A DNA stretch of 64,000 nt from Scytonema sp. UIC 10036 (lineage in GTDB: Bacteria; Cyanobacteriota; Cyanobacteriia; Cyanobacteriales; Nostocaceae), in assembly GCF_009725235.1 (NCBI RefSeq), contig NZ_WJFC01000041.1, positions 13,544 to 77,543 of the forward strand, written 5' to 3'. Numbering within the stretch: the first letter of the stretch is position 1; the number at the start of each line of letters is the position of its first letter. Under the pieces are notes generated by a model. That model was not told where the DNA came from. It searched no databases and saw nothing but the letters and a program-made list of their open reading frames with translations. The position numbers were made by a program, and so were the translations under genes. Positions 54,444-63,552 of the stretch are shown here, in pieces.

Positions 54444-55104
54444 ATGACTAGAAGCCTTGCGATAAGCCGGGTACGGCTTGCGCTTCGCGATCGCAGAAGA
54501 TATCACAACCTTTGGACAAGTTCAGGAGAAATTGGGCTTAACACTGACTGAGGATAGCCAGTTTTTTACAGAATGGATGACCGAGCAACCTGTATTGAGC
54601 GAACAAGAGCAGTTAAGGTTAGAACAGGTACGACAAAACTATCTCTACCAGATTTCTGAAGGAATTCTTCTAGAAGAAACTGTAAAAATGGTGGTGCTTT
54701 CGCCGTTGCTTGAGTTAGCAGGTTTTTATCAAGCACCTTATAAATTTAAAACAGAAGTATCTGTTAAGATTGAAGCCCTAGGCGATAACGATGAAATTTT
54801 AAGCGGACGGATCGATGCGCTGGTGTTGCAAGGTAAATTATGGATTGTTCTAGTTGAGGCAAAAAAAACGACTTTTGATTTAGAGGTTGCACTTCCCCAA
54901 ACATTAGCTTACATGGCGACTTATCCTGAAACCGCACAACCTCTGTATGGTATGGTTACAAACGGAAGCAGTTATTTATTTGTGAAAACTTTGGGAAATC
55001 AATACGGTATTTCTGACTTATTTGCAACTCGTTCTCAATATCGGAATAATCTCTCTGAAGTTTTGAGAATCCTCAAGCATTTAGGAAGAATTGTTGCTTC
55101 CTGA
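54444..55104 (+). pseudogene. PD-(D/E)XK restriction endonuclease-like, start broken by repeat
   Basis: The body (54490-55104) gives I-A-E-D-I-T-T-F-G-Q-V, then L-T-E-D-S-Q-F-F-T-E-W, M-V-V-L-S-P-L-L-E-L-A-G-F-Y, and the nuclease motifs G-R-I-D-A-L-V and V-L-V-E-A-K-K, with Y-G-M-V-T-N-G. The family is the restriction subunit R-like type of cyanobacteria. Before the body, ATG 54444 (M-T-R-S) fits the family N-terminus, but a ~34-bp palindromic repeat (54456-54489) sits between and shifts the frame. Only a TTG inside the repeat (54478) could start the intact frame, giving 208 aa, so expression may persist. Confidence 0.8.
54456..54489. repeat. Small palindromic repeat in an endonuclease-like gene
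   Basis: CTTGCGATAAGCCGGGTACG and GCTTGCGCTTCGCG form the same unit, in reverse, as 35922-35949. Length mod 3 = 1, so it breaks the frame. Confidence 0.8.
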
Positions 55105-55218
55105 CAAAACTTTAAACAAATGTACTCTAAAAATAGAAACAACAAGCTCTCTTGCTACCAATGACAACACAAACAGTCAAGGTTCTAAAGCTTACGGTTT
55201 CAAAGTATCGTCAGTAAT

Positions 55219-55590
55219 TTACCTCAACGCTTTGATAATCACGCTGCCACCTTCAACTGTTTCAATCTCAAGCTTAAACCCATACAGCAAACTCATTCCC
55301 ACAAGTGGATCGGCTTCTGAGGCTGCTACGTCTACAACTCGAGGCTGACTATCCCAAATAACGATCGCACGATACATTTCAAAAATCGCTTCGCTGCCAT
55401 CGCCCAAAGTTGCAACATCTCGGAATATCCAAGGTAAGCCCAGAGACTCGATCGTTGTGCTTGGAAGGGACAGAAAGCCTGTAAAACCTGTGTCAATCAC
55501 TGCTTCAATTGTCTGCTTTGGAGCATCGGCACGACTAACTGCAACCCGAATCACTGCTTCACAACTCTGATTAACGAAACCGTGCATCAT
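55219..55590 (-). CDS. Clan AA (retropepsin-like) aspartic protease
   Basis: A ~123-aa protein from ATG 55590, overlapping the upstream gene's stop by four bases (ATGA). The active-site motif is present as A-V-I-D-T-G-F-T-G-F-L-S, followed by a typical G-x-x-x-x-x-D-G region (T-L-G-D-G-S-E) and a flap strand V-D-V-A-A. The second conserved strand is L-V-G-M-S-L-L-Y-G-F. The group resembles single-domain proteases of the AF_0612 type, which dimerise. It follows a frameshifted partner gene. Confidence 0.88.
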   Translation of the reverse strand: MMHGFVNQSCEAVIRVAVSRADAPKQTIEAVIDTGFTGFLSLPSTTIESLGLPWIFRDVATLGDGSEAIFEMYRAIVIWDSQPRVVDVAASEADPLVGMSLLYGFKLEIETVEGGSVIIKALR

Positions 55591-55863
55591 ACCGTTTGTT
55601 TCAAGCTGCGAGATCCAAAGCGGTAAACGGCGCGATGTCCAATTCGGATTACCCAAGGTTGAGCATCCGGATACCGCTCATAAAGCCGATCTGTTGCAGC
55701 GATCGTATTGTCTGCAACTTCAAAGGCTCCGCTTTCGATATCAATCGCCACAATCTTGCCATGATTGCCTTCCTCGACTTGTTGACGCACTTGAGACTGA
55801 TAAATCTCATTGCCACGCCCTTGCAAACTCTTCTTTACTGTAGCGTGGTTGTCGAACTGCCAT
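55587..55863 (-). pseudogene. Retropepsin-partner protein gene, frameshifted near its start
   Basis: The original start is probably ATG 55863: M-A-V-R-Q-P-R-Y-S-K-E-E-F-A-R, then one extra G breaks the frame (G-G-G where relatives would have G-G). The continuing frame, readable from TTG 55826, gives R-G-N-E-I-Y-Q-S-Q-V-R, G-N-H-G-K-I-V-A-I-D-I-E-S-G-A-F-E, R-Y-P-D-A-Q-P-W-V, R-I-G-H-R-A-V-Y-R-F-G-S-R. It overlaps the protease gene. This is a homologue in role, and perhaps in fold, of the gene at 6930. All spacer relics carry the same extra G. Confidence 0.75.
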
Positions 55864-55943
55864 AGGCTTGACTTTGTTTCAACTGTACCCTTTTATTTTA
55901 ACCAGGGCGTTCGACACAAATGTACTATAAAAGTCAATCATTA

Positions 55944-56168
55944 GACATCTCCAATAAAGATGTAAGGGCGCAATGCAAGAGCGCCCCTACTAAGACTTTC
56001 AGGTTATGCATAATTAACCCTCTTTTGTCATTCTAGAGAGAGAATAATTGAAGCGAATAGAATTCGCGGCTATACAAACAAAGTCCGCCTTCGCGGACTA
56101 ACGTAAAAACGGGGTTTCAAATTTTCTTTGACGAAAGTGATAAAACAGGGTTAATTTCTGGAGATGTC
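55944..56168. mobile_element. Outer MITE containing a nested TTAA MITE
   Basis: Outer ends GACATCTCC and GGAGATGTC with TA on both sides. Inside, a 133-bp element at 56018-56150 has ends CCCTCTTTTGTCA and TGATAAAACAGGG and is flanked by TTAA (56014-56017, 56151-56154). It has a GTCCGC-CTTC-GCGGAC hairpin. The empty site at 54214 proves the insertion. The inner element recurs at 57487-57619 and 58956-59088 within the array. Confidence 0.88.
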
Positions 56169-56200
56169 TAATGATGGTAGAACAACCTGACAAATTGGAA

Positions 56201-57025
56201 TTACAAATTCTCTGGATCTACTCCCAACTCTCGTAACTTAGCTGCTAAACGTTCAGCCCGTTGGCGTTCCGCTTCAGCTTGTTGGCGTTCCGCTTCAGCC
56301 CGTTGGCGTTCCGCTTCAGCCCGTTGGCGTTCTGCTTCAGCTTGTTGGCGTTCCGCTTCAGCCCGTTGGCGTTCTGCTTCTTCGGGTAACAAGATAAGGT
56401 TTCCTTGTTTATCGTAAAATCGCAACCAAACGGCTGTTTCGCGATCGATAGTTCCTTCCCAAGTTCCCAGCCATAATCCCAGCATTTCGCACCACAGCCA
56501 TCCTTTTTCATTTGCTCCTAACGGCTGATACTTCTGTTTATTATCCAAAGCCCACCCTTGGAAAGAACTAGGGTTAAAAGGGTCAAACACATAGTAATTT
56601 GGTGTTTTAAACACTCTTTCGTAAAGTTGTTTTTTCTCTCCCTTATCAATTTCTGCGGTGCTTTGTGAGAGCAATTCGACAATGACATCAGGATAGCGTC
56701 CTCCTTCATCCCACACCACCCATCCTTGTCGAGAGATGCTCCCGTCTACATCTAAAACCACGAAGAAATCTGGTCCTCGGAAATCTCGATTCTTTGCTTG
56801 AGTGCTACTGTAGTAAACAAACATATTACCCCCCGCAAAATAATCATTGCGGTTTGCCAATGCAATCAACATTGACCGAATCAGGGCATTCATTGCAATC
56901 CGGTGGCGATTTGTCTCCAAGGGTACACCATCATCAAATATTAAATCGGTGGGCGGCATTGGGGGTTCCCAATCCACAACTGATGGTGTCTGGGGTGTTG
57001 ATTCTAACTTGATTTCTAGCGTCAT
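56201..57025 (-). CDS. Uma2 family endonuclease (copy 3)
   Basis: Identical in protein to copy 1 (274 aa, full heptad tail). A silent change (CTCGTAAC for CTCGCAAC near the 3' end) marks copies 3-5 against 1-2. First gene of the 1,469-bp array. Confidence 0.88.
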   Translation of the reverse strand: MTLEIKLESTPQTPSVVDWEPPMPPTDLIFDDGVPLETNRHRIAMNALIRSMLIALANRNDYFAGGNMFVYYSSTQAKNRDFRGPDFFVVLDVDGSISRQGWVVWDEGGRYPDVIVELLSQSTAEIDKGEKKQLYERVFKTPNYYVFDPFNPSSFQGWALDNKQKYQPLGANEKGWLWCEMLGLWLGTWEGTIDRETAVWLRFYDKQGNLILLPEEAERQRAEAERQQAEAERQRAEAERQRAEAERQQAEAERQRAERLAAKLRELGVDPENL

Positions 57026-57669
57026 ATCACCGACTCCCTAGATATATAGTACATCAGTTCCTAATGTTTTTAACATGAAGTGTTAGCCTTGGCAATACTG
57101 ATATCAAAGCGGCGTTGCCAACTAATATATACAATTTTAACAAGTGACTATTTGTGGATCGTACCGTTTGTCAAGCTCCAAGATCCAAAGCGGTAAACAG
57201 CACGATGTTCAATTCGGATTACCCAAGGTTGAGCATCCGGATACCGCTCATAAAGCCGATCTGTTGCAGCGATTCTCATTGCCACGCCCTTGCAAACTCT
57301 TCTTTACTGTAGCGTGGTTGTCGAATTGCCATAGGCTTGACTTTGTTTCAACTGTACCCTTTTATTTTAACCAGGGCGTTCGACACAAATGTACTATAAA
57401 AGTCAATCATTAGACATCTCCAATAAAGATGTAAGGGCGCAATGCAAGAGCGCCCCTACTAAGACTTTCAGGTTATGCATAATTAACCCTCTTTTGTCAT
57501 TCTAGAGAGAGAATAATTGAAGCGAATAGAATTCGCGGCTATACAAACAAAGTCCGCCTTCGCGGACTAACGTAAAAACGGGGTTTCAAATTTTCTTTGA
57601 CGAAAGTGATAAAACAGGGTTAATTTCTGGAGATGTCTAATGATGGTAGAACAACCTGACAAATTGGAA

Positions 57670-58494
57670 TTACAAATTCTCTGGATCTACTCCCAACTCT
57701 CGTAACTTAGCTGCTAAACGTTCAGCCCGTTGGCGTTCCGCTTCAGCTTGTTGGCGTTCCGCTTCAGCCCGTTGGCGTTCCGCTTCAGCCCGTTGGCGTT
57801 CTGCTTCAGCTTGTTGGCGTTCCGCTTCAGCCCGTTGGCGTTCTGCTTCTTCGGGTAACAAGATAAGGTTTCCTTGTTTATCGTAAAATCGCAACCAAAC
57901 GGCTGTTTCGCGATCGATAGTTCCTTCCCAAGTTCCCAGCCATAATCCCAGCATTTCGCACCACAGCCATCCTTTTTCATTTGCTCCTAACGGCTGATAC
58001 TTCTGTTTATTATCCAAAGCCCACCCTTGGAAAGAACTAGGGTTAAAAGGGTCAAACACATAGTAATTTGGTGTTTTAAACACTCTTTCGTAAAGTTGTT
58101 TTTTCTCTCCCTTATCAATTTCTGCGGTGCTTTGTGAGAGCAATTCGACAATGACATCAGGATAGCGTCCTCCTTCATCCCACACCACCCATCCTTGTCG
58201 AGAGATGCTCCCGTCTACATCTAAAACCACGAAGAAATCTGGTCCTCGGAAATCTCGATTCTTTGCTTGAGTGCTACTGTAGTAAACAAACATATTACCC
58301 CCCGCAAAATAATCATTGCGGTTTGCCAATGCAATCAACATTGACCGAATCAGGGCATTCATTGCAATCCGGTGGCGATTTGTCTCCAAGGGTACACCAT
58401 CATCAAATATTAAATCGGTGGGCGGCATTGGGGGTTCCCAATCCACAACTGATGGTGTCTGGGGTGTTGATTCTAACTTGATTTCTAGCGTCAT
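57670..58494 (-). CDS. Uma2 family endonuclease (copy 4)
   Basis: Identical to copy 3 in protein; second gene of the array. Preserved frame despite being one of five copies suggests a young duplication. Confidence 0.88.
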   Translation of the reverse strand: MTLEIKLESTPQTPSVVDWEPPMPPTDLIFDDGVPLETNRHRIAMNALIRSMLIALANRNDYFAGGNMFVYYSSTQAKNRDFRGPDFFVVLDVDGSISRQGWVVWDEGGRYPDVIVELLSQSTAEIDKGEKKQLYERVFKTPNYYVFDPFNPSSFQGWALDNKQKYQPLGANEKGWLWCEMLGLWLGTWEGTIDRETAVWLRFYDKQGNLILLPEEAERQRAEAERQQAEAERQRAEAERQRAEAERQQAEAERQRAERLAAKLRELGVDPENL

Positions 58495-59138
58495 ATCACC
58501 GACTCCCTAGATATATAGTACATCAGTTCCTAATGTTTTTAACATGAAGTGTTAGCCTTGGCAATACTGATATCAAAGCGGCGTTGCCAACTAATATATA
58601 CAATTTTAACAAGTGACTATTTGTGGATCGTACCGTTTGTCAAGCTCCAAGATCCAAAGCGGTAAACAGCACGATGTTCAATTCGGATTACCCAAGGTTG
58701 AGCATCCGGATACCGCTCATAAAGCCGATCTGTTGCAGCGATTCTCATTGCCACGCCCTTGCAAACTCTTCTTTACTGTAGCGTGGTTGTCGAATTGCCA
58801 TAGGCTTGACTTTGTTTCAACTGTACCCTTTTATTTTAACCAGGGCGTTCGACACAAATGTACTATAAAAGTCAATCATTAGACATCTCCAATAAAGATG
58901 TAAGGGCGCAATGCAAGAGCGCCCCTACTAAGACTTTCAGGTTATGCATAATTAACCCTCTTTTGTCATTCTAGAGAGAGAATAATTGAAGCGAATAGAA
59001 TTCGCGGCTATACAAACAAAGTCCGCCTTCGCGGACTAACGTAAAAACGGGGTTTCAAATTTTCTTTGACGAAAGTGATAAAACAGGGTTAATTTCTGGA
59101 GATGTCTAATGATGGTAGAACAACCTGACAAATTGGAA

Positions 59139-59963
59139 TTACAAATTCTCTGGATCTACTCCCAACTCTCGTAACTTAGCTGCTAAACGTTCAGCCCGTT
59201 GGCGTTCCGCTTCAGCTTGTTGGCGTTCCGCTTCAGCCCGTTGGCGTTCCGCTTCAGCCCGTTGGCGTTCTGCTTCAGCTTGTTGGCGTTCCGCTTCAGC
59301 CCGTTGGCGTTCTGCTTCTTCGGGTAACAAGATAAGGTTTCCTTGTTTATCGTAAAATCGCAACCAAACGGCTGTTTCGCGATCGATAGTTCCTTCCCAA
59401 GTTCCCAGCCATAATCCCAGCATTTCGCACCACAGCCATCCTTTTTCATTTGCTCCTAACGGCTGATACTTCTGTTTATTATCCAAAGCCCACCCTTGGA
59501 AAGAACTAGGGTTAAAAGGGTCAAACACATAGTAATTTGGTGTTTTAAACACTCTTTCGTAAAGTTGTTTTTTCTCTCCCTTATCAATTTCTGCGGTGCT
59601 TTGTGAGAGCAATTCGACAATGACATCAGGATAGCGTCCTCCTTCATCCCACACCACCCATCCTTGTCGAGAGATGCTCCCGTCTACATCTAAAACCACG
59701 AAGAAATCTGGTCCTCGGAAATCTCGATTCTTTGCTTGAGTGCTACTGTAGTAAACAAACATATTACCCCCCGCAAAATAATCATTGCGGTTTGCCAATG
59801 CAATCAACATTGACCGAATCAGGGCATTCATTGCAATCCGGTGGCGATTTGTCTCCAAGGGTACACCATCATCAAATATTAAATCGGTGGGCGGCATTGG
59901 GGGTTCCCAATCCACAACTGATGGTGTCTGGGGTGTTGATTCTAACTTGATTTCTAGCGTCAT
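59139..59963 (-). CDS. Uma2 family endonuclease (copy 5)
   Basis: Identical to copies 3 and 4 in protein. Its upstream DNA, beyond 60057, leads into the coiled-coil gene at 60127; the same junction follows copy 1 (52680-52770). Confidence 0.88.
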   Translation of the reverse strand: MTLEIKLESTPQTPSVVDWEPPMPPTDLIFDDGVPLETNRHRIAMNALIRSMLIALANRNDYFAGGNMFVYYSSTQAKNRDFRGPDFFVVLDVDGSISRQGWVVWDEGGRYPDVIVELLSQSTAEIDKGEKKQLYERVFKTPNYYVFDPFNPSSFQGWALDNKQKYQPLGANEKGWLWCEMLGLWLGTWEGTIDRETAVWLRFYDKQGNLILLPEEAERQRAEAERQQAEAERQRAEAERQRAEAERQQAEAERQRAERLAAKLRELGVDPENL

Positions 59964-60126
59964 ATCACCGACTCCCTAGATATATAGTACATCAGTTCCT
60001 AATGTTTTTAACATGAAGTGTTAGCCTTGGCAATACTGATATCAAAGCGGCGTTGCCAACCAACATATAAAATTTTAACAAGTGTACTATTAAAAGATAT
60101 AGACAACAAGCTAACTCCTCCAACCA

Positions 60127-60546
60127 ATGACAATGCAAAAAGTCACGCTTGAACTCCCCGAACCAGTTTTTCAGCAATTGGCTCGTATCGCCCTAGCAAC
60201 CCAGCAACCACTAGAAATACTAGCCGCTCAAAGTATTGTCAGTAATTTACCTCCCACACCTGACAATGCTCCAGTGGAGATGCAAGCAGAACTTTTACAG
60301 ATGCAAATCAAAGATAATACAGAATTACTCTCAATTGCCCAAAGTCAAATTGTTGAGGAGCAACAACAACGCCATGTAGAATTATTAGAGAAAAATCAAA
60401 ATGGAGAACTAACTCCTTCTGAACGCCAAGAACTGAGTGAGTTAAGGATAGCCGCAGATCGCTTGATGTTACAAAAAGCTTATGCTTGGTCAATTCTCCG
60501 TTGGCGAGGACATAAATTACCAAACTTGAATGAATTACCCGAATAA
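60127..60546 (+). CDS. Coiled-coil protein linked to HNH nuclease
   Basis: A 139-aa protein: M-T-M-Q-K-V-T-L-E-L-P-E-P-V-F-Q-Q-L-A-R-I-A, like the ribbon-helix N-terminus of antitoxins, then a helical region rich in Q and E (E-L-L-Q-M-Q, Q-R-H-V-E-L-L-E) and A-W-S-I-L-R-W-R-G-H near the end. It ends three bases before the HNH gene, so the two look like a toxin-antitoxin-type pair (inference); family not named. Confidence 0.75.
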   Translation: MTMQKVTLELPEPVFQQLARIALATQQPLEILAAQSIVSNLPPTPDNAPVEMQAELLQMQIKDNTELLSIAQSQIVEEQQQRHVELLEKNQNGELTPSERQELSELRIAADRLMLQKAYAWSILRWRGHKLPNLNELPE

Positions 60547-60549
60547 CTT

Positions 60550-60969
60550 ATGTCCATCCCTGAAAAAATTCGTTCCGAGGTTTTGGCAAGAGCTAATTAT
60601 AGATGTGAATATTGTCAAACCAACTCTCGTTTGATTGGTATGCCTTTGGTGATGGAGCATATTCTTCCCAAAACTGCTGGTGGCAAAGATGAGGGTGAAA
60701 ATTTAGCAGCTTCTTGTTATCGTTGTAACGAATTTAAAGGAACAAAAACTCATGCCACAGACCCACAAACTGGTCAGTTAGCTCCATTATTTAACCCGCG
60801 ACAACAATCTTGGCGCGAACATTTTACTTGGGTTAACGGTGGAACTCATGTTGCAGGTCTAACACCAACAGGGAGAGCAACTGTAATTGCTTTGCGGTTA
60901 AACAATGAGTATATCACTGAGGCAAGAGCGTTGTGGATAGAGAGTAACTGGCATCCACCTACTAGCTAA
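60550..60969 (+). CDS. HNH endonuclease
   Basis: A 139-aa HNH-domain protein. Zinc-binding pair C-E-Y-C near residue 19 and C-Y-R-C-N-E-F-K-G near 55; catalytic M-E-H-I-L-P-K-T-A-G-G near 36, then a typical tail F-N-P-R-Q-Q-S-W-x-x-H-F. It is a metal-dependent DNA nuclease of the cyanobacterial type often paired with the coiled-coil gene that lies three bases upstream. Confidence 0.93.
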   Translation: MSIPEKIRSEVLARANYRCEYCQTNSRLIGMPLVMEHILPKTAGGKDEGENLAASCYRCNEFKGTKTHATDPQTGQLAPLFNPRQQSWREHFTWVNGGTHVAGLTPTGRATVIALRLNNEYITEARALWIESNWHPPTS

Positions 60970-61056
60970 CAGTGCATGATACTTTCCAACTCAAAACAAG
61001 TGTACTATAAAAAACATAGTAGCCCTCTGTTGGATAATATCAAAAGGTAAGATGCC

Positions 61057-63222
61057 ATGGCTAAACGCCTTCTAGTGGTCGAATCCCCTGGTAAAGTTAA
61101 AAAACTCAGTCAAATTCTGGGAAGCGATTGGATTGTGCGTGCTAGTTGCGGTCACATTCGCGAACTCAGCAATGAGGGTGAGGATTCTTTGGGATTTGTA
61201 ATGGAAGGTAGCACTGTAGAATGTCGTTATATACCTCGCGACCAACAAGCACGGGAAACGATTCAACAGCTAAAGGCGGCTGTCAAGCAGGTTCAGGAAG
61301 TTGTCCTAGCAACAGATCCAGATCGGGAGGGAGAAACTATTGCTTGGCATCTCAAAGAAGCTTTGGGTCTCAAAAACCCAAAACGGGTGGTTTATACGGA
61401 GATTACGGAGTCTGCGGTTAAGGCTGCCATTGCCAATCCTAGAAACCTTGACGTAAACTTGGTAGGGGCGGGATTGTGCCGAGATTGTCTTGATAAGTTA
61501 GTCGGTTACAAGGGTAGCCCGTTGGTTTGGGCTTTGAATAATGGAGCAAAAAGTGTTGGGCGAGTCCAAAGCGCAACTCTACATTTGATTTGTCAGCGTG
61601 AAAGGGAAATTCAGTCTTTTGTTCCTCAAGATTATTGGAGTGTTTGGGTAGATTATGTTGAGGGATTCCGGGCTTTTTATAAAGGGAACGTTGGCGAACG
61701 CACGGAGTCTTCTTCAAACGAACCGGAAGCCCATGACGATGCAGCAAGTAACACCAAAGAAGCCCCAGAGTCTACTCGCGTTCTTTCCGAAGCAGAAGCA
61801 GATCGTTTGGTAGAAGAGGCGCGGCGTCATCCCCACCAAGTCATCAAATTTGAAGGGAAGATTGCCAACCGCCAACCACCGCCACCCTTTATCACCTCTA
61901 CTCTACAGCAAGCGGCGGGTTCAAGGTTGCGATTTGCTCCAGACAGAACCATGATACTAGCTCAAAAGTTGTATGAGGCGGGGTTAATTACTTATATGCG
62001 GACAGACTCAGTGATGCTTAGCCCTGAATTCTGCGCCGATGCTCGAAAATGGTTGGAGGAAAACGACCCCCAGAATGTACCGCCAAAAACGGCTAGACAT
62101 CGGAGTAACAAAACTGCTCAGGAAGCTCATGAAGCAATCCGTCCCACTAACGTGTTTCGTCCATCATCCGAGTTGCGAGTAGAACTGCCTGCAGATGAGT
62201 TTAACCTGTACGTGATGATTTGGAAACGAGCCATGGCATCCCAATGTCGTCCCGCCCAACTGCGGAAAACACTGATACTTACCCAATCTGGTGAAATCTT
62301 ATGGCAAGCCAGAGGACAAGTTGTTGAATTTCTGGGTTATGCTCGATATTGGTCAAATCTCAGTAAAGATACACTGTTACCAACCCTGCAAGAAGGACAG
62401 ATACTAACTTTAGAGAATGCAGGACACGAGAAAAAACAAACGCAACCACCACCACGCTACAGCGAACCAAAATTAGTCCAACTGATGGAACGCAAAGGAA
62501 TCGGTCGTCCAAGTACCTATTCTCCCACCATTGCCACCCTAAAGAAACGGGATTACGTACAGTTAACAAAAGAGAGCCTACAACCAACCAGCTTGGGTTT
62601 GGAAGTAGACGCTTTTTTATTAAAAGCATTACCCGATTTACTACAAACAGAATTTACTGCCAAGATGGAAGATGCTCTAGATGCGATCGCTTCAGGAAAA
62701 CAACCATGGCAGAACTACCTGACAAATTGGAATCAGAATTACTTTGCACCAGCACTGGTAAAAGCAAAAACTGTAGCTGTGAGTTCATCAAATGGAGTCA
62801 AAGCGCCTACTGTAGATAAAGGCAAATTTGAGACTTCCAGAACACGTTGTCCTCAGTGCAAGAATTACTTAGCCAAAATTAAGAGCAGTAAAGTTAAAAA
62901 GAAATACTTTCTGAAATGTGTGAGCGGGTGTGAAGATGTCGTTCTTTTTTGGAGTGAATACAGCAAAACCTGGGAAGCGCCACGCGCAAAAGCAGCCACA
63001 ACAGAAAACCCTCAAAAGCCCCCAGCCCAGATAACAGAATATCCCTGTCCGGTATGTCAGAAACCTTTAGAGGAGTATAACTATATAAAAGAAGGGCAAA
63101 ATAAGAAAATGCTGCGCTGTTCTGACCCCAAATCCCGAAATGACCAAAAACATAAAGATGTGGCTTATTTTACTACACAAAAAGGTTGGTGGAGTCCTAA
63201 ATTTGGGGAATTGAAGTGTTAG
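61057..63222 (+). CDS. topA: Type IA DNA topoisomerase (TopA paralogue)
   Basis: A 721-aa enzyme relaxing negative supercoils. Toprim domain: L-L-V-V-E-S-P-G-K at residues 5-13 and D-P-D-R-E-G-E near 88. The catalytic Tyr is in L-I-T-Y-M-R-T-D-S near residue 312, followed by H-E-A-I-R-P-T. Two C-terminal zinc-binding segments are visible (C-P-Q-C near 602, C-P-V-C near 668). It is shorter than the housekeeping cyanobacterial TopA (~880 aa), so probably a second copy. Gene symbol used for the family only. Confidence 0.9.
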   Translation: MAKRLLVVESPGKVKKLSQILGSDWIVRASCGHIRELSNEGEDSLGFVMEGSTVECRYIPRDQQARETIQQLKAAVKQVQEVVLATDPDREGETIAWHLKEALGLKNPKRVVYTEITESAVKAAIANPRNLDVNLVGAGLCRDCLDKLVGYKGSPLVWALNNGAKSVGRVQSATLHLICQREREIQSFVPQDYWSVWVDYVEGFRAFYKGNVGERTESSSNEPEAHDDAASNTKEAPESTRVLSEAEADRLVEEARRHPHQVIKFEGKIANRQPPPPFITSTLQQAAGSRLRFAPDRTMILAQKLYEAGLITYMRTDSVMLSPEFCADARKWLEENDPQNVPPKTARHRSNKTAQEAHEAIRPTNVFRPSSELRVELPADEFNLYVMIWKRAMASQCRPAQLRKTLILTQSGEILWQARGQVVEFLGYARYWSNLSKDTLLPTLQEGQILTLENAGHEKKQTQPPPRYSEPKLVQLMERKGIGRPSTYSPTIATLKKRDYVQLTKESLQPTSLGLEVDAFLLKALPDLLQTEFTAKMEDALDAIASGKQPWQNYLTNWNQNYFAPALVKAKTVAVSSSNGVKAPTVDKGKFETSRTRCPQCKNYLAKIKSSKVKKKYFLKCVSGCEDVVLFWSEYSKTWEAPRAKAATTENPQKPPAQITEYPCPVCQKPLEEYNYIKEGQNKKMLRCSDPKSRNDQKHKDVAYFTTQKGWWSPKFGELKC

Positions 63223-63449
63223 CGCTAGCACGCAACTATAAACAAGCGTGTCAGTGTTTTTCCGAACACTAGCTCATATCACGTCCGCTTATATACCCTA
63301 AATAAAACTCACGCAAAGACGAGGCAGCGCGTTGCTCTGGTTCCCAGAGTTGAAGCGCCTGCCGTCGCAAAGGCGCTAAGAATTTAAGGATAAAGTTTTG
63401 GTATTCTTTTATAGTAAGTACATATTTCTGATACTAAAAACACAAATTC

Positions 63450-63537
63450 AAGGTAGGTTGGGTTGAGGAACGAAACCCAACATTTATCTCCATTTGTTGG
63501 GTTTCTACAATTTCTCTCAGCCCTTGCAGTATTGCCA
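63450..63537. repeat. Dispersed GTTGGGTTTCG repeat
   Basis: Palindromic core as elsewhere; the right 30 bases (CTACAATTTCTCTCAGCCCT) are the inverted copy of the left end of the 36256 element, ending AGTATTG. Confidence 0.65.
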
Positions 63538-63552
63538 TCTATTCTTTCTCCA

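Larger units (their letters stand above)
55807..60057. repeat. Tandem array of 1,469-bp units, ~2.9 copies
   Basis: Uma2 genes at 56201, 57670 and 59139 are spaced by exactly 1,469 bp, and the whole unit repeats: Uma2 gene, shared leader, partner-gene relic, outer MITE with nested MITE. The left edge is near 55807, the right near 60057, where copy 5 returns to the flank that also follows copy 1. I see essentially no differences between units, so the amplification is recent. Confidence 0.92.

Noticed and set aside
56201..59963. Possible assembly artefact in the tandem array
   Set aside because: Cannot be excluded from sequence, but the unit boundaries, distinct flanks and the separate divergent copies 1 and 2 make a real array more likely; read depth would decide.
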